A DNA stretch of 64,000 nucleotides from Brachyspira aalborgi. GTDB lineage: Bacteria; Spirochaetota; Brachyspiria; Brachyspirales; Brachyspiraceae. Below the pieces are notes generated by a model. It searched no databases. It was given only the letters and a program-made list of their open reading frames with translations, and had not been told where the DNA came from. Position numbers and translations under genes: made by a program. Location: NCBI RefSeq assembly GCF_008016455.1, contig NZ_SAXU01000001.1, forward strand, positions 248,001 through 312,000. Reading direction: 5' to 3'. Positions 8,601-18,500 of the stretch are shown piece after piece. Each line of letters begins with the position of its first letter. Positions within the stretch are counted from its first letter, which is position 1.

Positions 8601-11468
8601 CGTTAATGATTCTTTAACTTTTATTATTTCTTCGGGCTTTCCTTCGGCTACTATTCTTCCGCCTTTATCTCCGCTTAAAGGTCCCATATCGATTATATAA
8701 TCGGCGCATTTTATAACATCCAAATTATGCTCTACAACTATAACCGTATTTCCTTTTTCAACCAATTTATCAAGCGCTTTGAGTAATTTTTTTATATCTT
8801 CAAAATGAAGCCCCGTAGTCGGCTCGTCTAAAATATATAAAGTGTTTCCCGTAGATATTTTATGAAGTTCGCTCGCTAATTTTATTCTTTGAGCTTCGCC
8901 TCCCGATAGAGTTGTGGAAGGTTGTCCTAATTTTATATAACCTAATCCTATATCTTCCATTATTTTTAATATTCTTGTTATTGAAGTTATTCCGTCAAAA
9001 AATTCTATCGCTTCCGATACGGTTAACTCCAAAACTTCGTAAATATTTTTATTCTTATATTTAATATCCAAAGTTTCGGCGTTAAATCTTTTTCCCGCGC
9101 ATTCTTCGCAAGGCACAAGAACATTTGAAAGAAATTGCATCTCTAATTCTATTAAACCCGCTCCTTCGCAAGTCGGACATCTTCCTGTTTTTACATTAAA
9201 TGAAAATCTGCCTTTATCGTATCCTCGCATTTTTGAAAGTTTAGTAGCCGCGAATAAATCTCTTATAGGCGATAAAACTTTAGTATAAGTAGCGGGATTG
9301 CTTCTTGGCGTTCTTCCGATTGGCGATTGGTCAACTTCTATAACTTTATCTATATTTTCAAAACCTTCAATTTTTTTATGCTTTCCTACATTAAAAGTTT
9401 TTCCATAAAAATGATTATGCAAAGCTCTCATTAATATATTATCAATCAAAGTAGATTTTCCGCTTCCTGATAATCCGCTTACTACTAAAAATAAACCTAA
9501 AGGAATTTTAACATCTATATTTTTTAAGTTAAATTGCGAAGCTCCGATTATTTTTAAAAATTTTCCGTTTCCTTCCCGTCTCGTTTTTGGAATTGGAATA
9601 TCGTCTTCGCCTCGTAAATATTTTGCCGTATAAGATTTTTCAGATTTTATAAACTCGTTAAAATTTCCAATTCCAACTATATTGCCGCCCGAAACTCCCG
9701 CGTCTAATCCTATATCGATTAAATAATCCGATTCTTCCATAGTTTCTTTATCATGTTCTACTACTATAACCGTATTATTTTTATCTCTTAAAGTTTTTAA
9801 CGATTCTATAAGTTTTTTATTATCCGATTGATGAAGTCCAATAGAAGGCTCGTCCAATACATATAAAACGCCTTCGAGTCCGCTTCCAATTTGAGAGGCT
9901 AATCTTATTCTTTGAGATTCGCCGCCCGAAAGGGTAGGGGAGGCTCTTTCAATCGTCAAATAAGTAAGTCCGACTTTAACTAAAAAAGTTAATCTATAAA
10001 TAATTTCTTTTATAATCGGTTTTCCTATAATCTCTTCGTTTGGTTTTAATTTTAATTTTGAAAAATAATTAAATAAATCTTCAATAGTCATAGAAGAAAA
10101 ATCGGCTATAGTTTTTCCGTCAAATTTAACGGCTAAAGCGTCTTCGTTTATTCTCTTTCCTTTGCATTTCGGACATTCAACTTCATCCATAAAATTTGCA
10201 TAATAAGATATTTTATAAGTTTCGTAATCGTATTTTAATCTTGTAAGAATTCCAGGAATTTTCTCTTCGACTATTTTACTATGATACCAAAATCTTTTTT
10301 TCCATTTAACCTCTTTATCGCTTCCGTATAATAAATATTTTTTTTCATTTTTGCTCAAATCCTTCCAAGCATTTTTTAAGTTTATATTGTAAATTTTCGC
10401 TATTATCTCCAATTCTTCAAAACCGTATTCCATATCAAAACCGATATGATTGTCAACAAAGCAACTTAAAGCGCCTTCGTAAATATTCAAATTTTCATCT
10501 CTTATTATATGTTTTTCCGTAAATATATGTTCTACTCCTAAACCGCCGCATATAGAACAAGCGCCCATAGGATTATTAAACGAAAATAAATTTGGCTCTA
10601 TGTCGGCTATTGAATGCCCGCAGTTTGCGCAAGAACGCTCGGTTGTATATAATCTATAATATTTGTCTATTTCCGATTGTTTGCTTATTTTAGTTTTTTT
10701 TCTTTTAGTTTTTTCTTCGGTTGAATTTTCTTCTTCAATAATTTCATGCTCTTCGTAAAACGCCACTAAACCTTTAGTTATTCTTATAGCTCTTTCAATA
10801 TCGTCCGTTATGCGCGATAAATATTTATCTTCCGCTTTAATTCTATCTATAACTATTTCTAAAGTATGTTTTTCGTATCTTTTGAGTTCGGGAATTATAT
10901 CGTCTTCAAATTTATAAACGATATTGTCTATTCTTATTCTTTGATAGCCCGCATTTTTTACTTCTTCTATTTCTTTTCTATATTCTCCCTTTCTATCTCT
11001 AACTATCGGCGCTAAAATTAAAATTCTTTTATCTTTAAAATCTCTTAAAATAGTTTGCGCTATTTGGTCCTCGCTCTGTTTTGAAATTTTATGTCCGCAT
11101 TTTGAACAATAAGGCGTTCCTAATCTTGCAAATAATAATCTAAAAAAATCGTATATTTCAGTTACCGTGCCAACGGTTGAGCGAGGATTTTTATTTACGC
11201 TCTTTTGGTCTATCGATATTGTCGGCGATAATCCTTCTATATGCTCCACATCGGCTTTTGCCATTACTCCCAAAAATTGCCTTGCATAAGCGGATAAAGA
11301 TTCTAAATATCTTCTCTGTCCTTCTTTAAATATTGTATCGAAAGCAAGAGACGATTTTCCGCTTCCCGAAACTCCCGTTAAAGTAGTTAAAGTTTTATGA
11401 GGAATAGAAAGCGATATATTTTTAAGGTTATGCTCTTTAGCTCCTCTAATTTCAATAGAATCGTTCAT
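5673..11468 (-). CDS. uvrA: Double-length UvrA, tandem fusion of two UvrA copies
   Basis: The protein is 1931 residues, about twice the usual 940. Two complete UvrA-like halves are present, joined near residue 980 by a short lysine-rich linker. Each half has its own pair of ATPase sites: Walker A motifs of the GxSGSGKS/T type occur near residues 36, 669, 1019 and 1641, and each half has paired LSGGE or FSGGE signature motifs. The zinc-binding CxxC...CxxC segments before the C-terminal ATPase are kept in both halves. In the second half one internal zinc pair is changed (ACLLHG instead of CANCGH). UvrA normally works as a homodimer that loads UvrB on DNA damage in nucleotide excision repair, so this protein could act as a covalent pseudo-dimer. 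A similar fused UvrA is known in Chlamydia. No uvrB or uvrC is nearby. A TATAAT lies upstream of a purine-rich leader with AAGG before the ATG. Confidence 0.97.
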   Translation of the reverse strand: MNDSIEIRGAKEHNLKNISLSIPHKTLTTLTGVSGSGKSSLAFDTIFKEGQRRYLESLSAYARQFLGVMAKADVEHIEGLSPTISIDQKSVNKNPRSTVGTVTEIYDFFRLLFARLGTPYCSKCGHKISKQSEDQIAQTILRDFKDKRILILAPIVRDRKGEYRKEIEEVKNAGYQRIRIDNIVYKFEDDIIPELKRYEKHTLEIVIDRIKAEDKYLSRITDDIERAIRITKGLVAFYEEHEIIEEENSTEEKTKRKKTKISKQSEIDKYYRLYTTERSCANCGHSIADIEPNLFSFNNPMGACSICGGLGVEHIFTEKHIIRDENLNIYEGALSCFVDNHIGFDMEYGFEELEIIAKIYNINLKNAWKDLSKNEKKYLLYGSDKEVKWKKRFWYHSKIVEEKIPGILTRLKYDYETYKISYYANFMDEVECPKCKGKRINEDALAVKFDGKTIADFSSMTIEDLFNYFSKLKLKPNEEIIGKPIIKEIIYRLTFLVKVGLTYLTIERASPTLSGGESQRIRLASQIGSGLEGVLYVLDEPSIGLHQSDNKKLIESLKTLRDKNNTVIVVEHDKETMEESDYLIDIGLDAGVSGGNIVGIGNFNEFIKSEKSYTAKYLRGEDDIPIPKTRREGNGKFLKIIGASQFNLKNIDVKIPLGLFLVVSGLSGSGKSTLIDNILMRALHNHFYGKTFNVGKHKKIEGFENIDKVIEVDQSPIGRTPRSNPATYTKVLSPIRDLFAATKLSKMRGYDKGRFSFNVKTGRCPTCEGAGLIELEMQFLSNVLVPCEECAGKRFNAETLDIKYKNKNIYEVLELTVSEAIEFFDGITSITRILKIMEDIGLGYIKLGQPSTTLSGGEAQRIKLASELHKISTGNTLYILDEPTTGLHFEDIKKLLKALDKLVEKGNTVIVVEHNLDVIKCADYIIDMGPLSGDKGGRIVAEGKPEEIIKVKESLTGKELKAVLKQKTKIKDNSKKILKSKNDIEESYLIIKGANKHNLKNISLTLPKNKINVITGVSGSGKTSLAFETIFKEGQRRFVESLSTYARRFLGRFEDAKVDKIEGLAPAIAIDQKNVSRNPRSTVATVTEIYDYFRLIFARVSTPHCPYCADKDNLKAESPSMLATEISQTMENYKLMIISPIYHSSLNHRFAFNSSDNISIADIIKKIRDAGYIRIQINSSDYIIDDITEEKIKELSKEEIYSIGIVIDRIVAGKDKRARISDAIEKAMDLSGGIVHIKANYGIMIRESFHTKFPACLLHGILFNFEITPRHFSFNSHWGYCPECKGLGSKPAFSIDLAIKDKTKPLLNGALDNMLHNMFSTHGKYYTDSLFRMLKRNGIGKKELEEIPFNQLDKEIINIFFFGGESAVGNVIEYWHLNNDITSEDYSEWKDKSLSKFFIDEICPKCNGERLNEIVRAYTIDKKNISQVASMTVESASQFFNKLPLILSERENIISKEAIKEIKTRLNFLDKVGLNYLSLDRRYSTLSGGEAQRIRLASQLGSKLTGVLYVLDEPTVGLHPKDTGHLLETLKELRDLKNTLVIVEHDRDTMKSADNIIDMGPYAGAFGGEVIFEGKFNDIIKNKKSLTGEYLSGIKKVFDKNIVRKENTEMIKLKNVSTNNLKNIDIEIPLKKIVVVTGVSGSGKSSLIIDTLYPALKKRKLNQYSKYESAYIPDIISDTILVDQISIVGSIRSTLISYSKVFDKIRNIFAKTQIARAKGFSAGRFSYNGKEGRCNICEGKGIRKIAMHFLSDMEIICEACGGKRYNDETLSVRFKSLNIAEVLELTVDEALKFFDFDKSITKTLSVMSEVGLGYIKLSQRLDTFSGGELQRLKLSTELSKKQYGEHIVYILDEPTTGLHFDDVNKLLIALNKLVDKGHSVIIIEHNPDVIRAADYIIDLGLDGGLNGGEIIAKGTVEEILEMKKGYTWKYI

Positions 11469-11539
11469 TTTAAAGCCTTTTAAGTAAAAGAAATAATCGA
11501 TATATTATAACATAGATTTTATATAAAAACAAAGAATTA

Positions 11540-12289
11540 TTAAATACCGTTCCATTGCGAAGCTTGATTATGATAAGCCCAACGATAACCGCTACTTGAA
11601 TTTAACCAAACTTTAGCCAAAGCAGATTGTCCCGTATTTGAAAATATATAAAGTCCGTTAAGAGAGTAAGCGTCTTTTTCGTAAAAATTCTTATTTGTAA
11701 TTACTACAACCGCGTTAAAATCGCTTTGAGGTCCGAAATATTGAAGTTTCCAACCTCCGCTCGCTGTAACTAAATTTTGAGTTTTATCTATAGTGCCAAC
11801 GGTTTGACTGTTTGCAGTTATTGTATTTCCCGTGCCATTGCCTTCCGTTCTCGGAATAACGGGAACTATAGCGTTTATTTTAGTTTCTATATATTTAGTA
11901 TCAGTCAAATCGTTTGTGCCATAAGCGGTTACGGTAACATAATATAAAGTGCCGTTTTGATAAGTTTGTCCTGTTTGAGTAGGCGGCACTTGTATTGTAA
12001 AATTAGTCCTTGTATGAGTTGAATTTGCTACGGTAGGATAACCGCCCAAATTATTTTTTATAGCGTCCGTAGGTTGAGTAAAACTAGAATTGCCTTGTTT
12101 AATGTATATATTAAATCCCACGAAATCGGAAGCTAAAATTCCCGACCAAAAACTAATACTTATTGAATTATTTCCTGGAATAGCTTTTATTCCGTAAGGC
12201 GGATTATATTCGTCAACTACCGTAATAAGTTCGTTTGAGCAAGAGATAAATATAAATAATATTGATATAAAAAAAATAATCTTTTTCAT
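11540..12289 (-). CDS. Lipoprotein with fibronectin III-like fold
   Basis: The 249-residue protein begins with a basic-hydrophobic signal peptide and a lipobox FIFISC (Cys17), so it is predicted to be lipidated and envelope-anchored. Residues 30-145 resemble a fibronectin type III repeat: PYGIKAIPGNNSISISFWSG with a later GFNIYIKQG. A second beta-rich part follows. It is paralogous to the preceding lipoprotein gene, which ends 3 nt upstream; the lack of a separate ribosome binding site suggests translational coupling. The stop is 71 nt upstream of the uvrA start on the same strand. Function is unknown; a surface adhesin-like or scaffolding role is possible. Confidence 0.8.
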   Translation of the reverse strand: MKKIIFFISILFIFISCSNELITVVDEYNPPYGIKAIPGNNSISISFWSGILASDFVGFNIYIKQGNSSFTQPTDAIKNNLGGYPTVANSTHTRTNFTIQVPPTQTGQTYQNGTLYYVTVTAYGTNDLTDTKYIETKINAIVPVIPRTEGNGTGNTITANSQTVGTIDKTQNLVTASGGWKLQYFGPQSDFNAVVVITNKNFYEKDAYSLNGLYIFSNTGQSALAKVWLNSSSGYRWAYHNQASQWNGI

Positions 12290-12292
12290 AAA

Positions 12293-13108
12293 TTAATAGC
12301 TTAATACATCCGCGGCTGTCTGAAGGCAATAATCTACCGTTGCAGTTGTCCCGCTAACGCTTTTTACAAATATTTTACCATAATAATTTTTTCCTCCGTC
12401 CACTGTCTTCGTTAAATATAATTTATTTGCTTCAACGGTTAAAGCTGCAGTTGAATATCCGCTTTCTGGAGGAATCGTTACTTCATACAACGAAGATGCC
12501 GAACGAGATTGAATTCCGCCCCCGTTTTGAAAAGTTAAATTTCCTCCGCTTGTTCCTACGGTTGCTAATGTTTTACCTCCACTTGTAATATTTCCCGAAG
12601 AAAAGCTTCCCGTATTTTCCTCTCTAGGAGTAGCCATTTGAGCATAATCAAAATAATAAATACTTTCGTTTTGCGGCGTTATTTGATAGGCGCTCACCCA
12701 TACATAAATAGGAATTCCGTTTTGAATTTCCGATGCGGTTAAAGTTGTGACTTCGCTATCTCCTCCCGTAGAATAATAACTTCCAACTCCTATTGTATAA
12801 CTATACGAAGTTATATTTTGTGAATTTTTATTTATAATTGTCGGGCGAGTTTTTTGCTGATTGTATAATTTATATTTTTGAGGATTTACGCTATCTCCAA
12901 AATATATATTATAACCGCTAAAAGCAGGCTCATTATTTTGGGCTTGAAATTCAACGGTTACTTTATTAGGTCCTGGTATAAGTTTCGTAATAAAAGGCTG
13001 ATTCATTTCTTGATATATGCTTGTAATATCGGGAAGTCCGCATGATATAGTAAACATAATATTAAAAAATAATATCGATATAAAAAATAACTTAAATAAA
13101 CTTTTCAT
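12293..13108 (-). CDS. Lipoprotein with fibronectin III-like fold
   Basis: The 271-residue protein has a signal peptide ending in a lipobox MFTISC (Cys23). The N-terminal mature part contains a fibronectin III-like segment (PFITKLIPGPNKVTVEF followed by FSGYNIYFG) that aligns by eye with the lipoprotein encoded just downstream. Its C-terminal part is glycine- and serine-rich and beta-type. The pair probably arose by duplication and is expressed as a two-gene unit. No membrane helix follows the signal, so the mature chain should be periplasmic or surface exposed. The specific role is unknown. Confidence 0.8.
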   Translation of the reverse strand: MKSLFKLFFISILFFNIMFTISCGLPDITSIYQEMNQPFITKLIPGPNKVTVEFQAQNNEPAFSGYNIYFGDSVNPQKYKLYNQQKTRPTIINKNSQNITSYSYTIGVGSYYSTGGDSEVTTLTASEIQNGIPIYVWVSAYQITPQNESIYYFDYAQMATPREENTGSFSSGNITSGGKTLATVGTSGGNLTFQNGGGIQSRSASSLYEVTIPPESGYSTAALTVEANKLYLTKTVDGGKNYYGKIFVKSVSGTTATVDYCLQTAADVLSY

Positions 13109-13293
13109 AATTTCAATTATACGACTTTTAAAAAATTATTCAATACATTTATTAATAATTTCGTCATTATTACATAATATATTAAAACTTTTTCAATAGT
13201 TTCAATTAATTATTCATAAATGACAATTTTTTAAATCTCCTACTTATTATAACAACTATTTTTTAAAAAAGTTAAAAAATTAATTGTTTTTAA

Positions 13294-13728
13294 TTATTTA
13301 TTCGTGCTTCCAAAACCGCCTTCGCCTCTAATCGATTGAGATAAACTTTCAACCTCTTCAAATTCCGCTTTTTCCACTTTTGCAAAAACAATTTGGGCGA
13401 TTCTATCTCTAAAATTAATAGTAAAAGGCTCTTCGCTTAAAGAAGCCAAAATAATTTTTATCTCTCCTCTATAATCGCTGTCTATTGTAGCGGGAGAGTT
13501 TAAACAAAATATTCCATGTTTTAAAGCTAAAGAACTTCTGCTCCTCACTTGCGCCTCGTATCCTTCGGGAATTTCTATATATAATCCCGTTGGCACTAAA
13601 ACTATATCGTTTTTTTTCAAAATTATAGGCTCTTCGACATTAGCATGCAAATCCAATCCCGATGCGCCAGCAGTTTGATATTTAGGCAAAGGATTTTTCG
13701 ATTTATTAATTACTTTAATTTTTAACAT
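13294..13728 (-). CDS. dut: Deoxyuridine 5'-triphosphate nucleotidohydrolase
   Basis: The 144-residue protein has all five dUTPase motifs in order: AGASGLDLHA, the PTGLYIEIPEGYEAQVRSRSS segment split over motifs 2, NSPATIDSDYRGEI as motif 3, FRDRIAQIVF as motif 4 and RGEGGFGSTNK as motif 5. Length fits the trimeric family. It hydrolyses dUTP to dUMP and pyrophosphate, limiting uracil in DNA and supplying dUMP for thymidylate synthesis. It lies 26 nt downstream of the GntP permease gene on the same strand and may be co-transcribed with it. Confidence 0.97.
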   Translation of the reverse strand: MLKIKVINKSKNPLPKYQTAGASGLDLHANVEEPIILKKNDIVLVPTGLYIEIPEGYEAQVRSRSSLALKHGIFCLNSPATIDSDYRGEIKIILASLSEEPFTINFRDRIAQIVFAKVEKAEFEEVESLSQSIRGEGGFGSTNK

Positions 13729-13754
13729 AAATATTTTTTCCTTGTCTTTATAAA

Positions 13755-15137
13755 TTATCTAAATAAAAATGAAATTACCATAATAATAATTAAAGCCGTT
13801 AGTCCTTGAACTAAAGTTGCAAGCGTTCTCGCCTTATAAGCGTCTTTTATTTTTAAGCCCGATAATTCCACGACTATCCAAAAATAACTATCATTTGCAT
13901 GCGATACAACCATAGAACCAGCGCCGATTGCCATTAAAACCAATACTTTAGATATTATTGTCGTATATCCTAAAATATTTAAATACGGAGCGAATAAAGT
14001 GGAAACCGTTATAACCGCTATAGTCGAAGAACCTAAAATTATTTTAAGCAAAGACGATATTGCAAAAAGAAATACAAGCCCTAAACTTGGCGAAGAAATT
14101 AAATTATTTAATTGAGGTATAGAATTTACTAAATCGGTAGATTTTAATACTTCTGCAAATGCTCCGCTAGCGCCTACAATAGCCAATATTCTTCCCGAGC
14201 TTGCTATTCCATCGCCAATCCATAAATGAATTTCTTCTTTATTAAATTTATGCGTAAGAGAAAGAGAAACTAAAAAGCCGATAAACAAAGCCATTGAAGG
14301 TTCGCCTAAAAATATAAATATATTTTCTAAAACGCTTTCGTCAAATTTTGTAGGCATAAATCTAACTATAGTTCCCATTGCCATTAATATTATAGGAATA
14401 AAAATCGGAGCGAAAGATTTATAAGCGGGCGGAAGTTCGCCGATATCGCTTATTAAAGTTTCGTAAGTCGGCGATTTATCAACATAATTTGGCTTTTGTA
14501 TATATTTTGAAATAAATATTCCGTATAAAGCGCCAATTAAAGAAGTTGGAATTGCCACTATTAAACCGATTATAATTACCGCTAATATATCTTCTTGCAA
14601 ATTAAATAAATTAACCATAGCGGCGGGTCCTGGAGTTGGCGGAATTAAAGCATGCGAAGTATAAAGCCCTGTCGATAAAGCTATTGATAAAGCTACGGGA
14701 GAAGCGCCCGTTTTTTTCGCCACAACCTTTCTTAAAGGAGTTAAAATTAAATAACCAGAATCGCAGAAAACGGGAATTGAAACTATAAAACCAAGTATAT
14801 TCATTGCAATAGCGGGATGATATTTGCCGACTATTTTTATTATAACTTCGCCCATTTTTAATGCTGCGCCTGACATTTCGAGTATATTTCCTATAATGCT
14901 TCCCAAAACTATAATTATTCCGACATTTGCTAAAGCGTATCCAAAACCTTTTCCTATTAATGCCGACACTTCGGTAATAGAATCCGTTTCTCTATTTGGC
15001 GGTATATATAAAGTAAAAGCTAAAAATATCGCGACTAAAATCATAGCTATAAAAGGATTAACTTGAAATTTCATAGTTAAAATCATAAGAGAGGCTATGG
15101 ATATGACGAGTATAATTATAGTGAAATAACCTATCAT
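13755..15137 (-). CDS. GntP-family gluconate/organic acid permease
   Basis: The 460-residue protein is hydrophobic throughout, with about 12-14 membrane segments. Characteristic GntP-family sequence is present, including SIPVFCDSGYLILTPL and SHALIPPTPGPAAM and a conserved GAGSMVVSHANDSYFW near the C-terminus. Family members import gluconate or related sugar acids by proton symport. No gluconate kinase or sugar-acid catabolic gene is adjacent, so the exact substrate stays open. It is encoded between dut and the HPr gene, all on the minus strand. Confidence 0.93.
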   Translation of the reverse strand: MIGYFTIIILVISIASLMILTMKFQVNPFIAMILVAIFLAFTLYIPPNRETDSITEVSALIGKGFGYALANVGIIIVLGSIIGNILEMSGAALKMGEVIIKIVGKYHPAIAMNILGFIVSIPVFCDSGYLILTPLRKVVAKKTGASPVALSIALSTGLYTSHALIPPTPGPAAMVNLFNLQEDILAVIIIGLIVAIPTSLIGALYGIFISKYIQKPNYVDKSPTYETLISDIGELPPAYKSFAPIFIPIILMAMGTIVRFMPTKFDESVLENIFIFLGEPSMALFIGFLVSLSLTHKFNKEEIHLWIGDGIASSGRILAIVGASGAFAEVLKSTDLVNSIPQLNNLISSPSLGLVFLFAISSLLKIILGSSTIAVITVSTLFAPYLNILGYTTIISKVLVLMAIGAGSMVVSHANDSYFWIVVELSGLKIKDAYKARTLATLVQGLTALIIIMVISFLFR

Positions 15138-15213
15138 TGAATATCCTTAAAATATTATTTTTTATAATCTATATTTTGCAATAACTTATTTTTTAAAATT
15201 ATTATTTAAAAAA

Positions 15214-15528
15214 TTATTCTTCTTCTTCTGGAACTTCGGCGTTAATATAGCCTTCTTCAAAAAAATCAATTAATTCTTTTTCGGCGTTTTTTGCAATCTC
15301 TTCCATTCCGTCTTCGTATTCTATTTCAAGTATTAAATTCGCTCCTTGAAAAGCCCCAAGTCCCATTATATTAAATACGCTTTTTGCATCCGCCCTTACT
15401 CCGTTATAAAGCAAAAATATGCCTATATCTGAATATTCCGATTTGCTCGATATTTGAGATAAAATGCCTGCTGGTCTTAAATGCATGCCGTTTTTACTTT
15501 TTATGGTTACAACATTGTTTAATGTCAT
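15214..15528 (-). CDS. ptsH: Phosphocarrier protein HPr
   Basis: The 104-residue protein has the HPr active site NGMHLRPAG with His16, the residue phosphorylated by enzyme I, and the regulatory-serine region ADAKSVFNIMGLGA with Ser50. It is longer than the usual 85-90 residues because of an acidic tail ending PEEEE. HPr carries phosphate from enzyme I to PTS permeases or to regulators. Enzyme I is encoded 13 kb away at 28938-30722 on the other strand, so the general PTS proteins are split. The Ser50 context suggests possible control by HPr kinase, but no hprK is present here. Confidence 0.93.
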   Translation of the reverse strand: MTLNNVVTIKSKNGMHLRPAGILSQISSKSEYSDIGIFLLYNGVRADAKSVFNIMGLGAFQGANLILEIEYEDGMEEIAKNAEKELIDFFEEGYINAEVPEEEE

Positions 15529-15593
15529 AATAAATAATTATCTCCCGTTTTTCTTTATTATAACATATTAAGCTATAATTTTCAATATAAAAT

Positions 15594-18500
15594 TTATCCT
15601 CTCGATTGTTTATCTTTCCACTTTTTTATAATCGTTTCAACTTCGTCTCTTGAATAAGAAGAATTTTTTACTATTTCGTCAGTTTTCCATCCTTGTTTAT
15701 ACATTTTAATAATAAATTCTTCTTTCTTATTGTCGACTATATTCGATTTGCTTCTTTTAGATGTAGTTTTTCCATCCGACATATATTTTTCCGCATTATC
15801 AAGCAAATCTTGTAAATATCTAACAAAATATTCCGCTCTTTCAAGATTCTTAACTATATTATCATTTTCTTTTTTCATATAGTTAAGATTTTCTCTTTGA
15901 TTTTGCATCTCTTCAAGTATAATATTTAACTCTTCAAGTTTATTTAAGAATAGTTGAACTTTTTTATCGTTTTTCTCTATTTTATTAAAGTCTTTTTCTA
16001 AAGAAGAAATTTTATCCATGAAGACTTTCCTTTTCTCTTCCACATCTACCATAGCGGATTTAATGCCGTCAACTTTTTCTAAAACGGTTTCAATTTCAAT
16101 ATCCGCTTTATTCATTTGAGATAATATATTTTCCGCATATTCTTCTTTATCTTTTATAAATGAAAGTTTATCTTCTATTTGCGAAGCTATATCTATAACC
16201 GCTTTTATTCCCTCTTCGGTATTTTCTATCATAGAATTGCTTTCGGCTATATTTAAGAATTTATTTTGAATATCGTCAGTCATTTCAATTAAAATATTAA
16301 CTTTATCTTGAGTGTCTTTTAAGCTTTCTCTTTCTTTTTTTATGCCTTTAGAATATTCTAATATTTCTTTATGCATTTGTTTAAGCCCTTCAAATTCAGA
16401 CATAGTTTTATTCATATCAGAAACCGCGACTTTTGTATCTTTTACTAAAACATCCAATTTTGAAACATCTTCTTTTATAGTTTTTGCGCTCTCTTCGGCT
16501 TTATCAAATATTTTAATAGTATTCATATATTTATCGATATCTTTTTGTATATCTTCTATTTTCATTTTTAAAATATCGTATTCGTTTGCAATATCGTCCG
16601 ATTTTTCGTCAAGCAAATTATCTATTGCCATAACGACACCGTCAAGTTTTTTATTTAAAGAGTTCGCTCTATTATCCAAATCTTTAAGTATAATATTAGT
16701 TTTTTCATTATAACTTAAATTAAGCTCTTCTAATCTCGCTTCAATTTCGCTTGAATATTTTGTTATATCATTTTCCAAAGCGTCTACAATATTTTTCATA
16801 CCTTCGATTCTGTTATCGTATATGTCTAAATTTTCGTTTTGAGTTTTAATTATCTCGGTTTTAGCGTTTTGAACATATTCTTTAGCGTCATTCATAAGAA
16901 GAGATAAAGTTTGCTCTAAATTAGAATTTAATCTCGCGACATATTTATCGTATTTTTCGTTTGTCTGCTCTTCAATAGAGTTTATATTTTCTTCTATAAT
17001 AGAATTAGCGTCCGCTATTTTTTCATTAATCGCTTTTGAAATAGAATCTCTTAAATTTAATAACGATTCTGACAAGCTTATATAATTAGATTTTAATTCT
17101 TCAAATTCGGAATTTTTGCCTTCTAATATTTCATCCATTCTTTGAGATATATTATTTATTATAGAATCAAATTCTTCAATCTTGCCTTCAACGGATAATT
17201 TGGCGTTATTTGATAATTCTTCCAATCTATCGTTAAATTTTTTGCCTTGCTCTTCTATATCTTTAGAATAATTTTCTATTTTATTTTGCAATTCTAAAGC
17301 TTTTTCTTCTATAATCGATTTTAATCTTTCTATGGAAGGAGTAAATTCATTTTCTAAATTATTCATTTTCTCTTCCACATTTTTTAATTTTGCTTGATTG
17401 CTTTCAACAGAAGACATAAACTCGTCTTTTATCTTCATTGCATCTTGCAAATCTGCAACCATTTCATTAACGGAATTAGTTAAATTCGATTTGCTATTTT
17501 CAAGCTCGTCATACAGAGAGTTGATTTTATCTTTATATTCTTTATAAGTTTCTTCAAATAGGGTAGTGAAGGATTCATGATTTCTCTCTTGTCTATCGGT
17601 ATAGAATTTTTCAGAAGTAAGATACATATCTTTTAATTTTGCCATCTCCTCGTTATATCTATCGTTTATTTCCTCAATCGTCCTCGCACCTTCTTGATTT
17701 GCCGAAATTTTAAACTCGCTTATAATTTTCTCTTCGTATTCCGACATTTTTTTCTTTAATTCTTCCATATTATTTTCAAGTTTTGTATTTATAATATTGA
17801 AAGATTCATTTAATCTATCGTTAATAGTTAATTCTATATCTTCTATAGATTTTTTAATGTCGGAGAATTTTTCAAATTTGCTCGTTTCTTTATTTATAAA
17901 ATTCTGCACGGCAGTCATTATATGAGGAGTTAAATCTTTAGTTTCTTTAATAATCTCTTCGTTGAAAGAGGCTATTAAATTATCTATAGTTTCTTTTGAT
18001 TTATTTAAATAATCTTCGTTAATATGGTTTTCTACAGAAGTAAGATAATTTTCAATTTCTTTAACTCTATCGTTAAATATATTTTCTTTTTTAGCCATTC
18101 TTTCATAAGCTTTTTTTGACGCATCGGCAACCGCTTCGGTTAAACTATCAAGTTTATTTTTTATATTTACATCGCTATTTTTAACCATTTCTATTAAAGC
18201 TTCTCTTTCTTTGCGAACATTTTCTATATCTTGCGATATATGTTTTTGAGATTGTCCTAACATTCTAATCTCGTTTTCTTGTTCTTTAAGATTTGCTTTT
18301 ATAGTTTCTACTAAAGCGTCTATATTATTTTGAGCTTCGTCTATTCTGTTTATAATATTATTAACTTTTTCATTTTCTATTATATCGACTTTATTTTTAG
18401 CTTCTTCGACTTTTAAGTTTATATCGTTAAGTATATTTGAAGTTTCGCTTTTTAAATTATCTACTTCGACTTCTATAGCGTCTCTGTAAAATTCTTTAAT

